From JAMXLO01 sp963850535 (lineage in GTDB: Bacteria; Pseudomonadota; Alphaproteobacteria; Acetobacterales; Acetobacteraceae): a DNA stretch of 64,000 bases. Positions 18,746 to 27,193 of this stretch are shown here, piece after piece. The position numbers and the translations under genes are program-made. Location: the NCBI GenBank assembly GCA_963850535.1, contig CAWKMC010000020.1:201362-265361 (forward strand). Reading direction: 5' to 3'. Under the pieces are notes generated by a model. That model was given only the letters and a program-made list of their open reading frames with translations, did no database searches and had not been told where the DNA came from. Each line of letters begins with the position of its first letter. The stretch's first letter is position 1.

Positions 18746-19897
18746 ATGAAGCTCAGCACCGATCGGATTCTGACGACCCATGTCGGCAGCCTGCCGCGGC
18801 CTCAGGCGCTGGTCGATCTGCTGGTGAAGAAGGATGCGGAACAGGCCTACGACCATGCGGAATTCGATCGCCAGGTGACGAAGGCGGTCGGCGAGATCGT
18901 CGCGCATCAGGTGGCGATCGGCATCGACGTCGTCAGTGACGGCGAGGCAAGTAAGATTGGCTACGCCACATACATCAAGGATCGCCTCACGGGGTTCGGC
19001 GGCGAGCCGTTTGCGCCAAAGCCGCAGCGCGATTTGGCGGACTACCCAGAGTTCCGCAATCGCATGATCCAGTTCACCGGCCCTCAGGTGTTCCGTCGAT
19101 TGTGCTGCATCGGCGATGTGCAATTACGAGACCACGACGCGGTGAAGGTGGACATCGCCAACTTCAAGGCGGCGATCGAGCAGTCGCATCCGATCGACGC
19201 GTTCATGCCGGCCGCATCACCCGGCGTTGTGTCCGCGTTTCAGCCGAACCGCCACTATCCGACGCACAGCGCTTATATCCGCGCGGTGGCTGATGCGATG
19301 AAGGAGGAGTACGAAGCCATCGCCAGTGCCGGCATCGTCGTGCAGCTCGACAGTCCCGATCTGGCGATGGCGCGCCACATCGGCTTTCAGGATCTGACCG
19401 AAGAGCAGTTCCTGACCCAGGCCGAGCAGCAGGTGGAAGGGTTGAATCATGCGCTCGCCAATGTGCCGGCGAGTTCGGCGCGCTTACATCTGTGCTGGGG
19501 CAACTACGAAGGACCGCACCACTTCGACATCCCGCTGCAGAAGGTGCTGCCGATCATCCTGAAGGCGAAGCCGCAGGCGATCTCGTTCGAGGCGGCCAAT
19601 CCGCGGCATGCGCACGAGTGGGTAGTGTGGCGCGACGTGAAGATCCCGGACGACAAGGTGCTGATCCCTGGCGTAATCGACACCTGCACCAATTACATCG
19701 AGCATCCGGAACTAGTGGCGCAACGCATCTGCCAGTTCGCCGACATTGTCGGCCGCGAGCGCGTCATCGCGGGAACCGATTGCGGCTTCGCGACCTTTGT
19801 TGGCCACGCCGGCCGGGTCGATTCCGAGATCGCCTATCGCAAGCTTGGTTCGCTGGTCGAAGGTGCCAAGCTGGCATCGCAGAATCTGTGGCACTGA
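18746..19897 (+). CDS. MetE C-terminal-like (cobalamin-independent methionine synthase family) protein, copy 1
   Basis: The 383-residue protein corresponds to the catalytic, zinc-binding half of MetE, without the N-terminal half. Zn ligands are visible as HxC in RLHLCWGNYEG, the Glu in ISFEAANPRH and the Cys in AGTDCGF. The start HVGSLPRP is the family hallmark. Stand-alone members transfer methyl groups or act on thiols such as coenzyme M adducts, so methionine synthesis cannot be assumed. The ATG at 18746 has AAGGGAGGGGAT upstream. It is followed after 10 bp by a near-identical paralogue. Confidence 0.88.
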   Translation: MKLSTDRILTTHVGSLPRPQALVDLLVKKDAEQAYDHAEFDRQVTKAVGEIVAHQVAIGIDVVSDGEASKIGYATYIKDRLTGFGGEPFAPKPQRDLADYPEFRNRMIQFTGPQVFRRLCCIGDVQLRDHDAVKVDIANFKAAIEQSHPIDAFMPAASPGVVSAFQPNRHYPTHSAYIRAVADAMKEEYEAIASAGIVVQLDSPDLAMARHIGFQDLTEEQFLTQAEQQVEGLNHALANVPASSARLHLCWGNYEGPHHFDIPLQKVLPIILKAKPQAISFEAANPRHAHEWVVWRDVKIPDDKVLIPGVIDTCTNYIEHPELVAQRICQFADIVGRERVIAGTDCGFATFVGHAGRVDSEIAYRKLGSLVEGAKLASQNLWH

Positions 19898-19907
19898 GGA
19901 GCGCATC

Positions 19908-21059
19908 ATGAAACTCAGCACGGACCGGATTCTTACCACGCATGTCGGCAGCCTGCCGCGACCGCAGCCGCTGGTGGCGATGCTGATCAAGAAAGATCGC
20001 GACGAGCAGTACGACCACGCCGAGTTTGAGGCGCTGGTGAAGCAGGCGGTCGCCGAGATCGTCGCACGACAGGTCGCGATCGGTATCGACGTCGTCAGCG
20101 ACGGCGAGGCGAGCAAGGTCGGCTATGCGACCTATGTGCATGAACGCCTCACCGGTTTCAGCGGCGAGCCATTTGTGCCGAAGCCCAACCGCGATGTCGC
20201 ACCGTATGACGATTTCCGCCGCAGGTTGGAGCAGTTCATCGGACCGCAGCAGATCCGCCGCCTTTGCTGCCAGGGACCGGTTGCGCGGCAGGATCACGCA
20301 TCGGCGCAGCGCGACATCGACAACTTCAAGGCGGCGATTGCTGCATCGAAGCCGGTGGATGCGTTCATGCCGGCGGCGTCGCCTGGCGTGGTATCGACGT
20401 TCCAGCCCAATCGCTACTATCCGGATCACCGCGCCTATATCGGAGCGGTCGGGGCGGCGATGCGCGAGGAGTACGAGGCGATCGCCAACGCCGGGATTGT
20501 CGTGCAGCTCGACAGTCCGGACCTGGCCATGGCGCGTCACACCGGCTTTCAGGATCTGACCGAGGCCGAATTCCTGAAGCAGGCGGAACAGCAGGTGGAA
20601 GTGCTGAACGACGCGCTGGTCAATGTGCCGGCAAGTTCGGCGCGGCTGCATCTGTGCTGGGGCAACTATGAGGGCCCGCACGACTTCGACATTCCGCTGC
20701 AGAAGATCCTGCCGATCGTGCTGAAGGCCAAGCCGCAGGCGATCTCGTTCGAGGCCGCCAATCCGCGCCACGAGCACGAGTGGACGGTGTGGCGCGAGGC
20801 GAAGCTGCCGGACGACAAGGTGCTTATTCCCGGCGTGATCGACACCTGCACCAATTACCTCGAGCATCCGGAATTGGTGGCACAACGCATCTGCCGGTTC
20901 GCCGATGTTGTCGGGCGCGAGCGGGTGATCGCCGGCACCGACTGCGGGTTCTCCACATCGGTCGGCACTGCCGGCCGCGTCGATCGCGAGATCGCCTTTC
21001 GCAAGCTCGAATCACTTGTAGAAGGCGCCCGCATCGCCTCGCAACGTCTGTGGCGCTGA
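19908..21059 (+). CDS. MetE C-terminal-like protein, copy 2
   Basis: It is the same length (383 residues) as the gene before it and alike by eye at roughly four of five positions, including MKLSTDRILTTHVGSLPRP, the HLCWGNYEGP zinc pair, SFEAANPRH and GTDCGF. This is a tandem duplication that has diverged. The ATG at 19908 follows GAGGAGCGC. A longer in-frame opening at 19746 overlaps copy 1 and is rejected. The two probably form one transcript and may be a heteromer or have split substrates. The 3' end overlaps the convergent UPF0114 gene by 48 bases. Confidence 0.88.
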   Translation: MKLSTDRILTTHVGSLPRPQPLVAMLIKKDRDEQYDHAEFEALVKQAVAEIVARQVAIGIDVVSDGEASKVGYATYVHERLTGFSGEPFVPKPNRDVAPYDDFRRRLEQFIGPQQIRRLCCQGPVARQDHASAQRDIDNFKAAIAASKPVDAFMPAASPGVVSTFQPNRYYPDHRAYIGAVGAAMREEYEAIANAGIVVQLDSPDLAMARHTGFQDLTEAEFLKQAEQQVEVLNDALVNVPASSARLHLCWGNYEGPHDFDIPLQKILPIVLKAKPQAISFEAANPRHEHEWTVWREAKLPDDKVLIPGVIDTCTNYLEHPELVAQRICRFADVVGRERVIAGTDCGFSTSVGTAGRVDREIAFRKLESLVEGARIASQRLWR

Positions 21060-21626
21060 CGGCATCACCGGTTGCTTGGGCACGTGGCTGGACAGGCGGT
21101 CCATCAACGCCAGCATGACGGCGGACAGGATGAACGCCAAGTGCAGCCCGACGCTCCAGGCCAGTTCGCGGTCGCTAAGCCGGTCGACGTGCATGAAGCC
21201 TTCGAGCACCTGAATGGCGGAGATGGCCACGATCGAGGTCATCAGCTTCAACTTCAGGTCGCCGAAGCCGACATGGCCCATCCACTGTGGCCGGTCGTCG
21301 TGACGGTCCAGGTCCAGGCGTGAGATAAAATTCTCGTAGCCGGCGAAGATCACCATGAGCAGCAGGTTGCCCATCAGCGACAGATCGATCAGCGACAGGA
21401 TCGCAACCGTCAGTTCTTCTCCGCGTGCGGCGAAGCCGTGGGAGAATAGATTGACTGTCCGGTGGACGAACTCCACGAGCAGCAGCACAAGGCCGGCGGC
21501 GAGTCCAACATAGAACGGTGCCATGAGCCATCGGCTGGAGAACAGCGCCTGCTCCAGCATGCGCTCGACAAATGGGCGGCGGGCTACCACTGACGGCCTT
21601 GTGGCGGGACGCGTTTCGCTTTGCAT
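21012..21626 (-). CDS. UPF0114 (YqhA-like) membrane protein
   Basis: The 204-residue product matches the UPF0114/TIGR00645 pattern: an N-terminal FVERMLEQALFSSRWLMAPFY segment, hydrophobic helices around LAAGLVLLLVEFV and LTVAILSLIDLSLMGNLLLMVIFAGYENF (read in parts), then the conserved WMGHVGFGDLKLKLM and AISAIQVLEGFM. The biochemical role of the family is unknown. I set the start at the ATG at 21626, 16 bp after the TerB stop. The C-terminal coding end runs 48 bases into the opposite MetE-like gene. Confidence 0.88.
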   Translation of the reverse strand: MQSETRPATRPSVVARRPFVERMLEQALFSSRWLMAPFYVGLAAGLVLLLVEFVHRTVNLFSHGFAARGEELTVAILSLIDLSLMGNLLLMVIFAGYENFISRLDLDRHDDRPQWMGHVGFGDLKLKLMTSIVAISAIQVLEGFMHVDRLSDRELAWSVGLHLAFILSAVMLALMDRLSSHVPKQPVMPSAPQTLRGDAGAFYK

Positions 21627-21642
21627 GGCGGCTTCCGGTTTT

Positions 21643-22071
21643 TCAGCGCCGTCCCAGGCCGAGCCGGTCCTCGATGATGCGGAGCATCGCAACCTCCTGC
21701 GGCCATGCGATGCCGTCCGCCAGCATGACCTGGCGGGCGACCTGCGCGATCAGGGGCGAGTCAGCGGTGCGGGAAAGAGGACGCAGTGCGTCAGCCTCGT
21801 CGCAAAGCGCGGAGAGCTGTTCTCCAGACGGCCGGTTTGACGCCTGTTCGAGCAATGCAAGCGCGGCCCTGCGACCGTAGCGAGCGAGCAGGCCGTTGCG
21901 CCGAAGGCATCTCAGCAGCGTCCTGCGCTCGGCTGGATCCACCACACCATCGGCCAAGGCGACGAGAGCGCCGGCGCGCACGACCCCATCGAAGGTCTGC
22001 TGGCTCGGCAGCTGAACGATCTGCGGTTCGCGGCGATGATGGTGATGAGACGAGCGACGGTTATGTGCCAT
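21643..22071 (-). CDS. TerB-family (tellurite-resistance-like) protein
   Basis: This 142-residue, mostly helical protein has two acidic metal-binding-like turns, LVALADGVVDPAERRTLL and ARQVMLADGIAWPQEVAML, the pattern of TerB. The N-terminus is His/Arg rich (MAHNRRSSHHHHRRE). TerB proteins bind metal and sit at the inner membrane in stress and phage-defence complexes; that role is not proven here. The ATG at 22071 has CAGGAGCTC upstream. It forms an operon with UPF0114 and is divergent from a VWA-like gene. Confidence 0.75.
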   Translation of the reverse strand: MAHNRRSSHHHHRREPQIVQLPSQQTFDGVVRAGALVALADGVVDPAERRTLLRCLRRNGLLARYGRRAALALLEQASNRPSGEQLSALCDEADALRPLSRTADSPLIAQVARQVMLADGIAWPQEVAMLRIIEDRLGLGRR

Positions 22072-22297
22072 GGTCTGAGCTCCTGTGCGTTGAGGGTCAC
22101 GCGCACGGCAGGCGTCAGCCAGGGAGCGGATTGGTCCCATCGGGCGGCCACCGCGCGTGCGCGGTGATCCGACATCGCAGGTTGGCCGCCATATATGCAC
22201 GGCGTCCTGCCAGAGGGGCCCGGATCGGCTTTGTTGTATCTTTAACTGGCGCAAAATCGTGCCCATTCAAGGTCTGAGCACAGGCGAGATCGACGTC

Positions 22298-23068
22298 ATG
22301 GCCGACAAGCCGAACTTCGTTCTAGTTCCGGAGCCCGAACCGGAGGCGGAAGAAGACCAGCAGCAACCTGTCACCCTGTTCGGGCAGGTGCGTGCTCTGG
22401 CGCAATCCGTCGCCGGCGGATTGGTGCGTGGGGTGACCGGGGCGCAGCTACCGGCGACGCAACCGCTCCGGCCGCGGCTGATCTTTGGCTTCGACGCCAC
22501 CGCGTCGCGCGAGCCGGCGTGGGCGACCGCGCGCACCGTGACCGATGCACTTGTCAAGGCACTCCCGGGAGAACTCGACGTGGCGCTGGCCGTGCATGGC
22601 GGGTCCATGCTGCACACCTTCACCGAGTTCACCTCTGACCCGACCCGCTTGCGTGATCGTGCCGCCGGCATCTCCTGCCTTGCCGGGATGACGCGGCTGC
22701 TGCCGATCCTATCGCGCGCGCTGTCCAATCCGGGCGTGCGCGTTGTCACCTATATCGGCGACGTGTTCGAGGAGTTGCCGGTGCGCGGCAGGAAGCTCGC
22801 AGACGCGATGGGCGAGAAAGGCATCCGGCTGATCGTGCTGCACGACACTGCCGATTGGAATTCGAAGCGCGACGCCGAGGTGTTCCTTGACCTGGCGCGC
22901 CGCACCGGCGGCTGCGTGCTGCCGTTCGATGCCAGTGCGCCGGCGCGGCTGCGCGAACTGCTGGCGGCGGTGGCAGTGTATGCCGTGGGTGGCAGCGACC
23001 TGCTTGAGCAGAAGCGAGAGGAACTGCCGGGCGCGGTGATGCTGCTCGAGCATCTGCGCAACCGCTGA
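22298..23068 (+). CDS. VWA-domain-like protein
   Basis: The 256-residue protein has an acidic, low-complexity N-terminus (PEPEPEAEEDQQQ), then a Rossmann-like VWA fold. The first strand, RLIFGFDATASREPAW, holds a DxTxS version of the MIDAS metal site, and the fourth shows YIGDVFEE. There is no signal peptide or membrane segment, so it is cytoplasmic. VWA and TerB proteins are partners in ter-type stress systems, and here they lie back to back with 226 bp between starts. I chose the ATG at 22298 (MADKPNFVLV); a longer opening at 22157 has no support. Confidence 0.7.
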   Translation: MADKPNFVLVPEPEPEAEEDQQQPVTLFGQVRALAQSVAGGLVRGVTGAQLPATQPLRPRLIFGFDATASREPAWATARTVTDALVKALPGELDVALAVHGGSMLHTFTEFTSDPTRLRDRAAGISCLAGMTRLLPILSRALSNPGVRVVTYIGDVFEELPVRGRKLADAMGEKGIRLIVLHDTADWNSKRDAEVFLDLARRTGGCVLPFDASAPARLRELLAAVAVYAVGGSDLLEQKREELPGAVMLLEHLRNR

Positions 23069-23072
23069 CGCT

Positions 23073-24255
23073 TCAGTCCTCGCTGAAGAAGCGGCGCTCG
23101 GCGGCGGTGTCGTTCGGCGCCTCGGGGCCCAGCCCGATGAAGTCGATCATGCGCGACGGGTCCTCGCCGATGCGCGGCAGGGAACGCTCACGCAATGCCG
23201 CGGCATCGTCGCCAACTCCGAAGAACAGCCGGCTCCATAATCCGTGCGTCCGATGCAGCGCGGCAAAGTAGCTATCGTGCTCCCGAAGCGTACGCCGTGG
23301 CCGCTGCACGCCAGTCAGCGTTGGCGAGCAAGTGGTCTCGCAGAACGCGCGCATCGCGCAGGGTGAGCGACAGGCCACTGCCCCAGACCGGATCGCTCGC
23401 GGCGGCCGCGTCACCGATCAGCACCACGTCATCGCGATAGGGATGCGGTGCCCAGCAGTCAGGCGCGTTGAACGAGGCGAGCGGTCCGACGCAAACGGCG
23501 TCGCGAAACCAGTCGGGCGACGCGCCAGCCGTGAGCGACATTTCGATAAAGCGATCGGCATCGCGCACGCCGCTGAGCGTCGGATGCGCCGCCGCCAAAT
23601 AGGCGGCGTAGGCGCGGAACCGGCCAGCGCCGATCGGAAACACGATAGACAGTCGCTGGTCGTTTGGATTGATCACCATCTGCACCGCATCGTCCGGCAT
23701 CCGCATGTCGCGGTACAGCGTGCCTGCGACGGTGACCCAGTCCGGATCGCGCTCGACATCGAAGTTGCACATGGCACGCACGCGGGAATTGCGGCCGTCG
23801 GCGCCGATCACCAATCGGCTGGTCAGTTGTCGCGTCGATCCCTCGGAGCGGATTGTGACCGAGGGCGGATCTCCTGGAGTGACATCGACTACCTCGGCCG
23901 GTCGCAACAGGTCGGCGCCCGACTCCGTCGCAAGATCGAGCAGGCACTGCTGCATCTCGGGATGATGGAAGTCCAGCATCCCCGCCCTGGCGGGGGTGGT
24001 TGCCACAAGATCGCGGTTGCTGTCCGGCATGGTCAGGAAGCGGGTCTGATGCGCACAGCGTTCGAGCAAGCGGTCGTAGATGCCGAGTTGGCGCGCCTCC
24101 GCGACGCCCCAGGGCAGCATGCCCTCGCCGCGCACGCGGTCACGGAACACCGCGTCGCGTTCGACAATCAGAACGCGGGTGCCGGTCGGTGCCATGGCGG
24201 CGGCAAGAGCTGAACCGGCCAGTCCACCGCCGACGATCACCAGATCGTAGTCCAT
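23073..24255 (-). CDS. FAD-dependent monooxygenase (PHBH type, frameshifted)
   Basis: This is a flavoprotein hydroxylase. MDYDLVIVGGGLAGSALAA is the FAD-binding GxGxxG, VIGADGRNSRVR the DG motif, and DDVVLIGDAAAASDPVWGSGLSLTLRDAR the GD motif contacting the FAD ribityl chain. The last 70 residues (REHDSYFAALHRTHG... to the stop at 23073) are in another frame. Removing one A at 23286-23287 (CCGAAGC) joins them, giving about 393 residues. The start is the ATG at 24255, and the gene ends 4 bp from the convergent VWA-like gene. The substrate is not identifiable. Confidence 0.85.
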
Positions 24256-24279
24256 TGGCCCCCTCCCTCAGGCTGGCGG

Positions 24280-26109
24280 TTAGGCGACGGCAGCTTCCGC
24301 CCGTCGCTCGTACCGCTTGCGCTCGTGCGGGTCCAAGTAGCGTTTGCGCAGGCGCACCGCGCCCGGGGTCACTTCGACCAGTTCGTCGTCCTCGATATAG
24401 GCGATCGCCTGTTCCAGGCTCATGCGCCGCGGCGGAATCAACAGCATCGCATCATCCTTGCCGGCCGCGCGGATGTTGGTCAGCTTCTTTTCCTTGATCG
24501 GGTTAACTTCAAGGTCCGATCCGCGGGCGTTCTCGCCGAGGATCATGCCGACATAGACCTTCTCGCCGGGGTTCACGAACAGCGTGCCGCGTTCCTGGAT
24601 GTAGAACAGCGCGTAGTGGACCGCTTCGCCGTTCTCGGTGGAGATCAGCGTGCCGTTGCGCCGGCCCTCGATCGGTCCCTTCCACGGGCCATAGCCGGCG
24701 AACAGCCGGTTCATCACGCCGGTGCCGCGCGTGTCGGTCAGGAAGTCCCCGTGGTAGCCGATCAGGCCACGGCTGGGGATGCTGAAGGTCAGCCGCAGCT
24801 TGCCGCCGCCCGAGGGGCGCATGTCGCGCAGCTCGCCCTTACGGCGCGAGAGTTGTTCGACCACCACGCCGGAATACGGTTCGTCGACGTCGACCAGCAC
24901 CTCCTCCATCGGCTCCTCGCGGGCGCCGGTGTCGGGGTTGGCGCGGGTCAGCACCCGGGGGCGGCCAATGGCCAACTCGAAGCCTTCACGGCGCATCTGC
25001 TCGATCAGCACACCGAGCTGCAGTTCGCCGCGGCCGGCGACTTCGAACGCCTCGGTTTCGCTGCTGTCCGCCACCTTGATCGCGACGTTGCCTTCGGCCT
25101 CGCGGAACAGCCGCTCGCGGATCTGCCGGCTGGTGACTTTTTTCCCCTCGCGCCCGGCCAGCGGGCCGTCGTTGATGCGGAAGGTCATCGCCAGCGTCGG
25201 CGGATCGACCGGAATGGCGGGCAATGGCTCGGCCAACTCCGGGGCGCCGATCGTGTCCGGCACGGTCGCCTCGGCGAGGCCCGCTACTGCGATGATATCG
25301 CCGGCCTCCGCTTCCTCGACCGCCACCCGTTCGAGGCCACGGAAGGACAGCAGCTTGGTCAGCCGGGCGGTCTCGCCTTGAGTGCCATCGGCGTGCAGGA
25401 CCCGGACCGGCATGTTGATGCGGGCGCGGCCCTGCTCGACGCGGCCAGTCAGCACGCGGCCCAGATAGGGGTCGTACTCCATGATCGTCGCCACCATGCC
25501 GAAGGGCGCCTCGGGGTCCAGGTCGGGCGCCGGCACGTGCTGCACGATGAGGTCGAACAGGGCCGCCAGATTCTGCCGGGGACCGTCGAGGGTCGCGTCC
25601 GCCCAGCCCTGCCGGCCGGAGGCATACAGCATCGGGAAATCCAGCTGCGCGTCAGAGGCGCCAAGGGCGGCGAACAGGTCGAATACTTCGGTATGCACCT
25701 CGTCGGCGCGAGCGTCGGCACGGTCCACCTTGTTGACGACGACGATCGGATGCAGACCACGGGCCAGTGCCTTGCCGACCACAAACTTCGTCTGCGGCAG
25801 CACGCCCTCGGCGGCGTCCACCAGCACGATGGCGCCGTCCACCATGTTCAGGATGCGCTCGACCTCGCCGCCGAAGTCGGCGTGGCCGGGGGTGTCGACG
25901 ATGTTGATGCGGGTGCCGCGCCAGACGACCGAGGTGCACTTGGCGAGGATGGTGATGCCGCGCTCGCGCTCCAGGTCGTTGCGGTCGAGCGCCCTCTCGG
26001 CCACCACCTGGTGGTCGCGAAAGGAGCCGGACTGGCTGAGGAGCTTATCGACCAGGGTGGTCTTGCCGTGGTCGACATGGGCGATGATCGCGACGTTGCG
26101 AATCTGCAT
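24280..26109 (-). CDS. typA: Ribosome-associated GTPase TypA/BipA
   Basis: BipA is a translational GTPase related to EF-G that helps assemble the large ribosomal subunit under stress. The G1 motif AHVDHGKTTL, switch II VDTPGHADFGGEVER and G4 VVNKVDRADA are clear. The C-terminal BipA-specific domain is present (GRGELQLGVLIEQMRREG, PSRGLIGYHGDFLTDTRG). The length of 609 residues is standard. The start at 26109 gives the conserved MQIRNVAIIAHVDHGK. An intact 600-codon frame on the opposite strand is a codon-bias shadow. Confidence 0.97.
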   Translation of the reverse strand: MQIRNVAIIAHVDHGKTTLVDKLLSQSGSFRDHQVVAERALDRNDLERERGITILAKCTSVVWRGTRINIVDTPGHADFGGEVERILNMVDGAIVLVDAAEGVLPQTKFVVGKALARGLHPIVVVNKVDRADARADEVHTEVFDLFAALGASDAQLDFPMLYASGRQGWADATLDGPRQNLAALFDLIVQHVPAPDLDPEAPFGMVATIMEYDPYLGRVLTGRVEQGRARINMPVRVLHADGTQGETARLTKLLSFRGLERVAVEEAEAGDIIAVAGLAEATVPDTIGAPELAEPLPAIPVDPPTLAMTFRINDGPLAGREGKKVTSRQIRERLFREAEGNVAIKVADSSETEAFEVAGRGELQLGVLIEQMRREGFELAIGRPRVLTRANPDTGAREEPMEEVLVDVDEPYSGVVVEQLSRRKGELRDMRPSGGGKLRLTFSIPSRGLIGYHGDFLTDTRGTGVMNRLFAGYGPWKGPIEGRRNGTLISTENGEAVHYALFYIQERGTLFVNPGEKVYVGMILGENARGSDLEVNPIKEKKLTNIRAAGKDDAMLLIPPRRMSLEQAIAYIEDDELVEVTPGAVRLRKRYLDPHERKRYERRAEAAVA

Positions 26110-26214
26110 GGGAGCCTGAAGTGCGGGGGTGCTGCGCCGCACACATAGGCGCAGACGGCGCGATGTGCGAGAGCGAATCGCGTCAGGCTTGCTGCCGTGT
26201 GGACCTGGGTCGTT

Positions 26215-26919
26215 TCAGGGCGGACCGGTGGAAGGCGCGGACAACAGCGGTGGTGCCGCACGCCATCCAGGATCCACGTCGTCGGAGCGGTGCAGGGAGC
26301 GGGAGGCGCACAGGCGCGTATGCAGGTTCCTGAGGAACCTGGCGAGGCTCCCGCCATACATCATGATGGCGTGGTTGATTTCATCCCAGAAGGCCCGATC
26401 AAGATCCCCGGGGGCGATGCCGAGGTCACCGCAGATGTCGACGATGACTGCGCCGATCGGTCGGCGAAGGACTTCGGCGGCGATCTTCTCTTCCGTCGGA
26501 AGATTAGCGAGGCGCAGATCGCCGGTGCGGTTGTTGGGCTCGGCATCCGGCTGCGTGACCGGCCGCCGTACGGGGCGTGGCGCGTGCGTTGCGGGCGCAC
26601 GGATGGGTTTGGGCGCGAGCTGCTGGTCGCGTGCGGCACGGCGGCACAGCCTGGCTTCCAGCGCAGCGGCGCGGCGCAGGCCATTGGTGATGCGAGCCAA
26701 AATCACTGCGACATCGGTGGTGCCGAAGGGTCTTGCCCAGAGGGCGAAGCTTGGCGTGGATGCATGCTGCTGGACCGTGTCGGCGAGCTGCTTGCCGTAG
26801 TCGATCAGCTTGCGCACAAGGCTCAGGACACGGGCGATAGCGCCGGTGCGTATGCGCGCGCCGGCCCCAGGAAGCTCGGGGGCCGTGGCTGAGGCGACAG
26901 GTTGAGCCGCGGCGGACAT
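26215..26919 (-). CDS. Conserved-looking hypothetical protein (234 aa)
   Basis: I recognise no named domain. The protein is Ala/Arg/Pro rich. A helical N-terminal third (IARVLSLVRKLIDYGKQLADTVQ) leads into RITNGLRRAAALEARLCRRAARD. A proline-rich linker (APATHAPRPVRRPVTQPD) follows. The compact C-terminal part (LPTEEKIAAEVLRRPIGAVIVDICGDLGIAP, read in parts) continues with DLDRAFWDEINHAIMMYGGSLARFLRN. There is no signal peptide. The modular make-up suggests a real gene. It is upstream of typA on the same strand, 105 bp away. Confidence 0.6.
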   Translation of the reverse strand: MSAAAQPVASATAPELPGAGARIRTGAIARVLSLVRKLIDYGKQLADTVQQHASTPSFALWARPFGTTDVAVILARITNGLRRAAALEARLCRRAARDQQLAPKPIRAPATHAPRPVRRPVTQPDAEPNNRTGDLRLANLPTEEKIAAEVLRRPIGAVIVDICGDLGIAPGDLDRAFWDEINHAIMMYGGSLARFLRNLHTRLCASRSLHRSDDVDPGWRAAPPLLSAPSTGPP

Positions 26920-27080
26920 GAACGAAATAAGAACATAGTGGCATCAGAGTGAGCAAGGAAAAGCTGTTTCCGCTGACCATAGGCCTGCCGGCGATGTGAC
27001 CGGCTCGGGCGCCGGATCACGTGGTCTCGCCGTCGCCCGGCCAATACAGTGCCCGACCGCATTTCGGATGGATGGGCAAG

Positions 27081-27188
27081 CATGGTCACTGACTGCACGT
27101 GTCGCGGCGCTCTGGTGAAGCCGCAACCGGCGTGGCCGCCGGTGCGGTTCCGACCAGAGCGCTGCGACGCGTGCAGTCTGTGACCATG
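27081..27188. repeat. 108-bp near-perfect foldback (long hairpin)
   Basis: Arms 27081-27131 and 27138-27188 are inverted copies around a six-base loop. The outer nine bases (CATGGTCAC/GTGACCATG) pair perfectly, and 33 of the outer 36 positions are complementary. Two of the other three would be G-U pairs in RNA. Pairing weakens in the inner 15 bases. It ends 5 bp before the GTG of the DUF1254 gene. No transposase or target duplication is visible. Confidence 0.9.
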
Positions 27189-27193
27189 CGCCC

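Noticed and set aside
19764..20885. 373-codon minus-strand frame over the second MetE-like gene
   Set aside because: It is antisense to a clear enzyme, with Arg/His/Asp-rich composition typical of shadow frames in this DNA.
24325..26148. 607-codon frame opposite typA on the plus strand
   Set aside because: It is the codon-bias shadow of typA in a GC-rich genome: His/Gln/Arg-rich, no known domain, no ribosome site, and TypA on the other strand is certain.
27081..27188. Integron attC site
   Set aside because: The size and fold are similar, but the conserved attC core ends are absent and no integrase or cassette array is present.
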